Shown one piece after another: positions 1-4,658 of a stretch of 8,800 bases of DNA. The stretch lies in NCBI GenBank assembly GCA_029262975.1, contig JAJCYJ010000311.1:1-8800 (forward strand). Direction: 5' to 3'. Position numbers and translations under genes: made by a program. Source of the stretch: Saprospiraceae bacterium. Lineage in GTDB: Bacteria > Bacteroidota > Bacteroidia > Chitinophagales > Saprospiraceae. Positions within the stretch are counted from its first letter, which is position 1. Every line of letters starts with the position of its first letter. The notes under the pieces are model-generated. The model did not search any database and was not told the DNA's origin. It saw only the letters and a program-made list of their open reading frames with translations.

Positions 1-445
1 GGCGAAATCAATCAGTCATCCCGATTCTTAACATGAGTGAGCGATTTACGTAGTAATCAATACCCACAGGGGTATTGAAGCGAGTGAACCATTCATGGGT
101 GTTTAGCTTTCATGACCTCTATACTGGAGAGCAAGACATACCAGAGAGAATTCTGCATCTGTGTCTTTTTGGCCTCTAATTTTGAATAATTAATGTCAAA
201 ATCAATCGGCTGTGTAATTACAAGGGTATTCAGCTATCACTAAAAAATTGATTATCAAATAATTATGCGATTATTAGCACGCCCGCCATACTAAGAACCT
301 TTCGTTTTCTTTATAAAATTTCTACTCTTCTCCTTACTACTGAATGTCCCTAATTATACATTTTCCCAACTTTGATCGTTCAAGAATCGTATTCTAGATA
401 AGCAATTGATGTGCTTTTTTACTAATTAAATAAGTCATTAAAATT
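1..445. other. Non-coding region with possible gene end at left edge
   Basis: No supported gene lies in this stretch. Two plus-strand frames are open from the left edge for a few codons. One ends at TGA 34-36. The other ends at the tandem stops TAG-TAA (51-56), immediately before the hairpin at 57-78, which would suit the 3' end of a gene lying mostly outside the window, but too little is present to identify it. Other small signals are a perfect 10-bp palindrome TGTAATTACA at 213-222 and the sequence TAATTTTG at 177-184, which matches the Bacteroidota -7 consensus but lacks a good -33 partner and is 260 bp from the next start. CAACTTTG at 367-374 is a one-mismatch -7 candidate nearer the lipoprotein gene. 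Confidence 0.5.
57..78. repeat. Hairpin, 9-bp perfect stem, 4-nt loop
   Basis: TCAATACCC and GGGTATTGA are perfectly complementary around the loop ACAG. The hairpin follows a TAG-TAA stop pair at 51-56 in one frame that is open from the left edge, so it may be a transcription-end structure for an upstream gene. No T-tract follows on either strand, so it is not a classical intrinsic terminator. A protein-binding dyad is equally possible. Confidence 0.5.
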
Positions 446-877
446 ATGAGTACTATTCAAATGAAAATGGGTCATTTCTGTTGGCTTCTATTAGTGATGA
501 TCACCCTGGCTTATTCTTGTACTGAGGATTCAGGCGATTCGACATGTATGGATGGCCAGGATAATAGCGGGCCGATTGAAATACGATTGAAGAATGTCAG
601 CGACTATGACTTCACAGATGTGGAAGTAGATACCAATGGAGGGCAACATTCATACTGTGACTTAAAATCCGGAGCTAAGTCTGGATATAAAAAATTTGCA
701 TCAGCTTATCGATACGCTTTTGTGGAGCTACAAATATCCGGGAAGACCTACACGATACAGCCTATTGATTTCGTCGGAGAGACACTCTTGGATAAAGGAA
801 AATATACTTACGAAATAGATGCCACAGATGAGGATACTCGGTATGGTCGGTTAAGTATAGGTCTTAAGGTTGATTGA
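446..877 (+). CDS. Small predicted lipoprotein, function unknown
   Basis: Predicted 143-residue lipoprotein anchored in the outer membrane or periplasm. After a short polar start comes a hydrophobic stretch (about residues 11-23) ending in LAYSC, so Cys25 is the likely lipidated residue. The bases around +2 to +4 are T-E-D, an acidic pair resembling the Bacteroidota surface-export signal, so exposure on the cell surface is plausible. The mature part is about 119 residues, with Cys34 and Cys71 and many alternating polar/hydrophobic stretches that suggest a beta-rich fold; no catalytic motif is seen. ATG at 446 gives five extra residues before Met6 and Met8, either of which (461, 467) would give a more usual signal-peptide length, so the start is uncertain. 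No Shine-Dalgarno is present. The gene stands alone and converges on the RidA-like gene with 64 bp between their stops, without an obvious terminator there. Confidence 0.8.
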   Translation: MSTIQMKMGHFCWLLLVMITLAYSCTEDSGDSTCMDGQDNSGPIEIRLKNVSDYDFTDVEVDTNGGQHSYCDLKSGAKSGYKKFASAYRYAFVELQISGKTYTIQPIDFVGETLLDKGKYTYEIDATDEDTRYGRLSIGLKVD

Positions 878-941
878 TGTTCGTCATTTTATCTCTGAAT
901 TATTATTTCCTAAGGGATTCTATTCTTTAAGCCCAAAAATT

Positions 942-1331
942 TTATGAGGCAACAATAGCATCTACTTCAATTTCAATTAACCAATCTGGATTTATAAAAT
1001 GCGAAACTTGCATAATGGTATCAACAGGTTTTATAGTTTTAAAATAGGATGCCCTTACTTCAGCAGCACCTTTCCAATCTTTTATATTCGTTAATAACAT
1101 TCTTGTTCTAACCACGTCATTTAAGCTTGAACCGGCTTTTTCTAACGCCATTTTTATAGTTTCAAAACATTGTTTGGTTTGAATAGATATATCACCAATG
1201 CCTACTGTATTTCCGTCCATATCCATTGGTGCTGTTCCTCCAATCGCAATATATGGCCCTACGCGTACTGCACGACTAAATCCTATAATATCTTCATAAG
1301 GACTTCCTCCTGATATTAGCTCTCGTTTCAT
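942..1331 (-). CDS. RidA/YjgF/UK114-family protein lacking the catalytic arginine
   Basis: 129 residues, the full length of the RidA family, which forms trimers with ligand pockets between subunits. Family landmarks are present: SxGSP near the N-terminus (residues 7-11), the VGPYIAIGGTAP strand (24-35), the helix with QTKQCFETI (51-59), VVRTRMLLT (73-81) and the C-terminal IEIEVDAI (119-126). In active RidA the arginine that binds the substrate carboxylate lies in a P-x-R-S segment near residue 105. Here the aligned segment is P-V-D-T (102-105), so Asp104 replaces it. Enamine/imine deaminase activity is therefore doubtful, as in the Rid subgroups without this Arg; a ligand-binding or other hydrolytic role is possible. 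The best-matching subgroup typically has RAVxVGP and PATTM-like segments. The gene is third after marR and the cupin gene but 178 bp beyond the cupin stop. No TAnnTTTG promoter or terminator is visible in that gap, so co-transcription is likely but unproven. Start ATG follows an A-rich leader. Confidence 0.88.
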   Translation of the reverse strand: MKRELISGGSPYEDIIGFSRAVRVGPYIAIGGTAPMDMDGNTVGIGDISIQTKQCFETIKMALEKAGSSLNDVVRTRMLLTNIKDWKGAAEVRASYFKTIKPVDTIMQVSHFINPDWLIEIEVDAIVAS

Positions 1332-1509
1332 ATTATTATTTTTCTTTTGGAGGGGGCTGACTTTCCATAGTTAGATTCTGTCTTTGACGCATATCAATAA
1401 ACCCTTCCCCAACGATTATAGTAATTCTTAAAGATAACTGCTCTTCAGATTACTAATTGCAAGTCCTTCACTTTGACTACGCAATAAACAAATAGGGTGA
1501 AAATTAAAA

Positions 1510-2262
1510 CTAGTCATTTTTCATTCTAAGCATTTGTTCATTTGCCTTCTTGAAAATATTACGGATTACATCACCATTAGAAGGTTCTTCGTTGAGTGTC
1601 TCTGGATCCCACTGACTGCGTTCGGTAGCAAAGAAATCGCCACCATAAATATGAAGCCCTCCAGTAAATTTCTGGATAGGATTAGTCACAGAATGAATTG
1701 CATTTATATTCAAGGTTGCAACATCCCCAGGAAATAAACATCTTACATCATAAGCTTCTAATCTGCTCTTGCTTCGTTTCCAGATAATATTGTCTTCTCG
1801 ACCAGTATAGATTCCGATATTTGCCCACATATGATGGTTGTGTGGCATAAGGTTCATTTGAGGCGTCCATGACGCGGCAAAAATTGTTAGTTCCTTTGAG
1901 CGAAGAAAAACTTTTAGACCTGCCTCAGTCGGTTCACCAATTGCTTTCAACATTGCTGAAGGGTTAGATACACCTCGTGCTAAAACCTCTTTAACAGCTT
2001 CTTGAGGATTGGATTCTTTGTTAGCTGCAATACAATCTTCGATAAATTTTTGCATTTCAATTAATTCTCCTTCTCGCACTGGAATAATCCGTTCTCCATG
2101 ATCCAAAGCGTCTATCGATACTTCTGTCATTCCCGCCGTCACAAATGAAGGAAGTGCAGTAAAACTTAATCCCAAGCCTAAGGTTTTAATCATTCCCCTT
2201 CGTGATAATTCTGAGTTATTATATTCTGAGGGAGTGTTTGAATTTTTATTTGAATTAAACAT
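1510..2262 (-). CDS. Tat-exported three-histidine cupin (cysteine dioxygenase-like superfamily)
   Basis: 250 residues. The N-terminus has a twin-arginine signal, S-R-R-G-M-I-K (20-26), followed by a weakly hydrophobic segment to about Ala43, so the protein is probably exported folded to the periplasm. The cupin core carries PHNHHMW (140-146), and the later AIHSVTNP (188-195) and HIYGGDFF (204-211). His141, His143 and His190 are the likely metal ligands, as in the 3-His iron centre of thiol dioxygenases. The arrangement 'H-x-H..W..IGxYxGRExNxxW ... HSVTNP ... HxYGGDF' is that of the predicted metal-dependent enzymes of the double-stranded beta-helix superfamily distantly related to cysteine dioxygenase; the substrate is not known. 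ATG follows the marR stop by 12 bp, so the two are surely co-transcribed. Tat export of this family is unusual, since most members lack a signal. An oxygen-dependent reaction on a small thiol or acid is inference. Confidence 0.85.
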   Translation of the reverse strand: MFNSNKNSNTPSEYNNSELSRRGMIKTLGLGLSFTALPSFVTAGMTEVSIDALDHGERIIPVREGELIEMQKFIEDCIAANKESNPQEAVKEVLARGVSNPSAMLKAIGEPTEAGLKVFLRSKELTIFAASWTPQMNLMPHNHHMWANIGIYTGREDNIIWKRSKSRLEAYDVRCLFPGDVATLNINAIHSVTNPIQKFTGGLHIYGGDFFATERSQWDPETLNEEPSNGDVIRNIFKKANEQMLRMKND

Positions 2263-2274
2263 GGTAGTGTGTTT

Positions 2275-2766
2275 TTATTTTTTTGTTTTGTGGTATTCGT
2301 TATTACAGCGTTCATTAAAAGGGATAGCCTTTAATGATGCTTCGATGTCATCAAGATGCCTGATAATAGAAAGATCTTTTTTGATCATTTTATAAATAGC
2401 GTGCTCGCAACTGTTCCATATTTGTTCTAATTCAGGAAGGAGGTTTTTGGACTTTTGAGTCAGTTTTATATTTATTTTTCTTTTATCAACAGTATCTCTT
2501 TCAGATATTATATATTCTTTGGCGGTCATCTTTTTAAGCATGGCTACTGTTGATGGATGAGAATACCCTAACTGCTCAGAAATTTCGACCATAGTGAGTA
2601 TTTCATTTTCTTTTAATAATTTGAATACTAAGTGCCAACTTGGTTCTACATCTAAATCGATTTGTTTGAAAAACTTTCTTGTGTCATGCAGCATTCTATC
2701 ACTTATCCGCTTTAATCGATTATCTAATGCTTTGTAACCAAGTTCTTGAATAAAGTCTCTTTCCAT
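2275..2766 (-). CDS. MarR-family transcriptional regulator
   Basis: 163 residues from the preferred ATG. The winged helix-turn-helix runs from about residue 57 (LTMVEISEQLGYSHPSTV, recognition helix about 67-81) to the wing at 86-103, containing D-K-R-K (94-97), the D-x-R signature of MarR wings. N- and C-terminal helices (about 8-35 and 108-155) would form the dimer interface. The reading frame can be extended upstream to a TTG at 2787, but that codon lies within the TATATTTG promoter element, so transcripts would start downstream of it; ATG at 2766 is therefore chosen. MarR proteins are homodimers that usually repress their own operon and release DNA on binding a small, often aromatic or oxidant, ligand. 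Tandem palindromes just upstream fit autorepression of this gene and the cupin gene, whose start is 12 bp after the stop. The inducing ligand cannot be read from the sequence. Confidence 0.9.
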   Translation of the reverse strand: MERDFIQELGYKALDNRLKRISDRMLHDTRKFFKQIDLDVEPSWHLVFKLLKENEILTMVEISEQLGYSHPSTVAMLKKMTAKEYIISERDTVDKRKINIKLTQKSKNLLPELEQIWNSCEHAIYKMIKKDLSIIRHLDDIEASLKAIPFNERCNNEYHKTKK

Positions 2767-2784
2767 ATTTAATGAGTAACAATA

Positions 2785-2792
2785 CAAATATA
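2785..2792 (-). promoter_or_regulatory. Promoter -7 element of the marR-cupin operon
   Basis: On the minus strand this reads TATATTTG, an exact match to the Bacteroidota sigma-ABfr -7 consensus TAnnTTTG. It lies 18 bp upstream of the chosen marR ATG, giving a short leader of roughly 12 nt. The expected -33 region, about 19 bp further upstream, falls in the palindromes at 2805-2830; no clean TTTG is seen there, which would suit a promoter blocked by, or weak without, its regulator. Confidence 0.6.
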
Positions 2793-2804
2793 ATAAATAA
2801 TAGT

Positions 2805-2830
2805 TAGTTAACTACATAGTTGACTATGTA
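2805..2830. promoter_or_regulatory. Tandem MarR-type operators
   Basis: Two nearly identical 10-bp palindromic sites, TAGTTAACTA (2805-2814) and TAGTTGACTA (2817-2826), have centres 12 bp apart, about one helical turn. The second sits in a larger 18-bp inverted repeat with 8-bp perfect arms, TACATAGT and ACTATGTA, around TG (2813-2830). A further half-site TAGTTAG begins at 2801. The sites cover the expected -33 region of the marR promoter, so a bound MarR dimer pair would exclude RNA polymerase. Assignment to this MarR rests on position and symmetry only. Confidence 0.65.
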
Positions 2831-3249
2831 AATGAATATCGAAAGCCAAAAAAGGTATATAATTCAACCTGATAGTAGTTTGGAAAAAGAAGAAAAGTTT
2901 CGTTTTCATATATCACATACGCGGAAAATTTTAGACTGAATTTCTAGTATAAACCAAACCTGAACCTTCGGGCTGTATATAAACTCTTGATAGAGTCCAT
3001 ATGAATTATGTCTTAATTATTCAATGAAACCAATGGGTATTCAGGTGCGTATTATTATTAAATTCAGGAAGAGATAACGTATTTGGAGTCCGAAATAAAT
3101 CCTCCCTGATGTCATATAATATTCTTGATATAAGTTCTTTCTTCGTGAACAATCAAACATACTAAGTTCATATTATTGAACTTAGTAGTAATGATTGAAT
3201 AATTTTCAATATTTATCCGTTGTATTCATAAGTATTCTCACTTTATAAT
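2831..3249. other. Long divergent intergenic region, no gene seen
   Basis: Bases between the marR operators and the plus-strand gene at 3250. No ORF of coding character is seen. Apart from the dyad at 3150-3197 there is only a weak hairpin ACTCT-TGAT-AGAGT (2983-2996). No convincing TAnnTTTG promoter for the rightward gene was found. Confidence 0.5.
3150..3197. repeat. 48-nt symmetrical dyad upstream of the zinc-site protein gene
   Basis: The core is a perfect 11-bp inverted repeat, TACTAAGTTCA (3160-3170) and TGAACTTAGTA (3177-3187), around a 6-nt loop. After a 4-nt unpaired step on each side, an outer 6-bp pair, CAATCA (3150-3155) and TGATTG (3192-3197), continues the symmetry. It ends 52 bp before the ATG at 3250. 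It could be a 5'-leader hairpin or an operator for a dimeric regulator. No T-tract follows, so a terminator is unlikely. Confidence 0.6.
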
Positions 3250-3627
3250 ATGTTCAAGGGATTATCCCATGTCTTACTAATAGTTACATTCTTGGCATCT
3301 TATATATTCGTAGATGCACAAACTTGCTATGTGACAAAAACAGGTTCTAAGTATCATATGCCGAGTTGTAGTTACTTGAAGTATAGTAAGATCGCTTATA
3401 AATTTGATGAGATAAAAGAAGCAGGCTATACGGCTTGTAGCAGATGCAAGCCTACAAAAGCAAAATTGGAAAATGTTGCTCAAGCTCCTCAGAATGTAGT
3501 TGCTCCTGTGAAGAATGCTTCACCTAGGCGTGTCAATTCCGTTCAATGTAGTGGAAAAACACGGTCAGGTATTAGATGTAAAAGGAAGACCAAAAATGCT
3601 AATGGATATTGTTATCAGCATGGATAG
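3250..3627 (+). CDS. Secreted small protein with two Cys/His zinc-site motifs
   Basis: 125 residues. A signal peptide covers residues 1-23 with probable cleavage after VDA (Ala23). The first mature segment, TCYVTKTGSKYHMPSC to YTACSRCKP (25-68), places His36, Cys40, Cys63 and Cys66 as probable metal ligands; this 'YVTKTGxKYHxxxCxYL...GYxxCxxCxP' module is widespread in secreted bacterial proteins and resembles the Ada metal-binding fold. A proline/alanine/valine linker (about 69-95) leads to a second small module, QCSGKTRSGIRCKRKT to YCYQHG, with Cys100, Cys110, Cys121 and His124. The C-terminal module is very basic (several Lys/Arg), so it may contact a polyanion; this is inference. Extra Cys26 at the mature N-terminus is unpaired. 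No operon partner is visible; the divergent neighbour marR is 460 bp away. ATG preceded by an A/T-rich leader is the only sensible start. Function unknown. Confidence 0.83.
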   Translation: MFKGLSHVLLIVTFLASYIFVDAQTCYVTKTGSKYHMPSCSYLKYSKIAYKFDEIKEAGYTACSRCKPTKAKLENVAQAPQNVVAPVKNASPRRVNSVQCSGKTRSGIRCKRKTKNANGYCYQHG

Positions 3628-3636
3628 CAGTTTTGG

Positions 3637-3652
3637 ATAAAATTGCACTTTT
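3637..3652 (+). repeat. 16-bp direct repeat, copy 1
   Basis: ATAAAATTGCACTTTT, identical to 3779-3794 and starting 142 bp before it. The next bases are similar too (cGC here, aGC in copy 2). The copies occupy different frames of the local open frame, so the repeat is not a protein-level repeat. It could mark a duplication, a deleted insertion or paired binding sites. Confidence 0.5.
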
Positions 3653-3778
3653 CGCACTTAGAGAGTTCCTCATCAAGCTAGAAACACAAGAGGATTCAAA
3701 ATCAATTATAAGGCGTTATAAAATTCGAATACCTCAAATCAAGCCTTTCTTTATCTGGCCAATCTTTATTCCTTCTTC

Positions 3779-3794
3779 ATAAAATTGCACTTTT
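3779..3794 (+). repeat. 16-bp direct repeat, copy 2
   Basis: Identical to 3637-3652. This copy includes the stop codon (TAA, 3780-3782) of the frame that is open from 3603 and is followed directly by the hairpin at 3796-3822. Confidence 0.5.
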
Positions 3795-3795
3795 A

Positions 3796-3822
3796 GCTCA
3801 GTGAAATTTTATTTAACTGAGC
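3796..3822. repeat. Hairpin next to the direct repeat
   Basis: GCTCAGT (3796-3802) pairs with ACTGAGC (3816-3822). After one mismatch a further AAAT/ATTT pair closes around a TTT loop. No T-tract follows on either strand. Role unknown. Confidence 0.4.
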
Positions 3823-3912
3823 CCATTTGGATTGTATTTTTATGTTGGATAGGGTATTAGAAACATCGATATTTTTGCCAAACATTGTTTCAACTACGTG
3901 ATCATCGAAGGT

Positions 3913-4179
3913 TCATGAGATTGAGGTTCTTCTATTTGTTTCATAAAAATTGTCAGTGTTTTTTGAATTGTCCATTTCAGGATCACTTGATAAAATCAAT
4001 CTTACATACTTGTCACCATCTTCAGTTTCTACTGATCGAAATCCTGATAATTTTACCTTGACGAGTGTGTTCAAATGATTGAATATTGAAGGGTATCCAC
4101 TCTCAGGGGGAGTAATTTTTCTACTGTCAAAGACGGCTGTGGGTATGGATTGATGAGGTTCGGGCAGAGAGTTACTCAA
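3913..4179 (-). CDS. Doubtful small ORF, hypothetical 88-residue protein
   Basis: Not recognised. The only start near the 5' end is a TTG three codons after an in-frame TAA; no ATG precedes residue 69 and no promoter or ribosome-binding site is visible. The middle part (about residues 31-68, LVKVKLSGF to LILSSDP) has the alternating pattern of beta strands, but the opposite strand is also open over much of the same interval, so coding is uncertain. There is no signal peptide, membrane segment or cysteine motif. It may be a relic of a longer gene, given the pseudogene nearby, or may be chance. Confidence 0.22.
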   Translation of the reverse strand: MSNSLPEPHQSIPTAVFDSRKITPPESGYPSIFNHLNTLVKVKLSGFRSVETEDGDKYVRLILSSDPEMDNSKNTDNFYETNRRTSIS

Positions 4180-4375
4180 GTAATTTTACCGAGGTCTATG
4201 ATAGAACTATCTTAATTTAAGTAGGACGGTACTTTATGAATTATTACTAAAAGTGTTAGAAATACGGAATTGATAAACGAAGGATTTATGTAACTCTGGA
4301 ATTGAACATTGAAGTCATTTGTCTAAAGATATATCTTCTGATGAGTAGTAAACTAACTATAACAAAAGCTTACAT

Positions 4376-4567
4376 ATGAAACATTCCGTAATCTACCTAG
4401 TTCTCACTTCAGCACATTTTTGGATGACAGCTCAGAATCTGGAAGTTTAAGGTAAGGTCAACATGACGGTGATGAGTATTGTTACAAAAGTGTCAGCCTA
4501 AGTGGTAAGTCATGCAGATGCTACCTTGGCATACCATGCCAGAGAGATGATTCGTGCTGACGAGTAA
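4376..4567 (+). pseudogene. Decayed 5' end of a secreted Bacteroidota protein gene
   Basis: From ATG 4376 the frame encodes a clear signal peptide (MKHSVIYLVLTSAHFW, then MTAQ) followed by NLEV. It is then cut by TAA (4448-4450) exactly where relatives continue as E-G-K; GAA to TAA is a single-base change. The frame resumes with GKVNMTVM and VTKVSA, meets a second TAA (4499-4501), then continues VVSHADATLA, matching the 'VVxxADGTLAVR' segment that follows in such proteins, to a third TAA at 4565-4567. In intact members this N-terminal piece leads into a long secreted protein, often with collagen-like or C-terminal surface domains. That remainder is missing here: the CHAT gene's 3' end is reached within 100 bp. 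Family recognition is from memory of the motif pattern. Confidence 0.6.
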
Positions 4568-4658
4568 TTCCTGAATGAAGAACGCCGTACAAGTTCTGAA
4601 CTTACTCATGTCTTAATCTGATCATTTTCTGCTTAATAGTGCTGCCATGGCAACTCTC

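Larger units (their letters stand above)
3628..4375. other. Gene-poor stretch with repeats and weak open frames
   Basis: About 750 bases without a confident gene. A plus-strand frame is open from 3603 to a TAA at 3780-3782 and encodes a protein-like stretch (KIALFALREFLIKLE and later RIPQIKPFFIWP) but has no ATG and overlaps the preceding gene, so it may be a gene remnant or chance. The segment between the two copies of the 16-bp repeat lies inside this frame. The ORF at 3913-4179 is listed separately as doubtful. Confidence 0.4.

Noticed and set aside
177..184. TAATTTTG, an exact match to the TAnnTTTG promoter element, upstream of the lipoprotein gene
   Set aside because: No -33 partner at the right spacing and more than 260 bp from the start codon; in AT-rich DNA such 8-mers arise by chance.
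3277..3483. Minus-strand open frame opposite the zinc-site protein gene
   Set aside because: Antisense to a gene with a signal peptide and conserved Cys/His motifs; no independent coding signs.
4346..4355. TAGTAAACTA, one mismatch from the marR operator palindrome, before the pseudogene
   Set aside because: The mismatch breaks the symmetry, there is no second site, and an AT-rich background makes it likely by chance.
4591..4603. AAGTTC-T-GAACTT inverted repeat beyond the CHAT gene's 3' end as a terminator
   Set aside because: Only 6-bp arms with a 1-nt centre cannot form a hairpin loop, and no T-tract follows.
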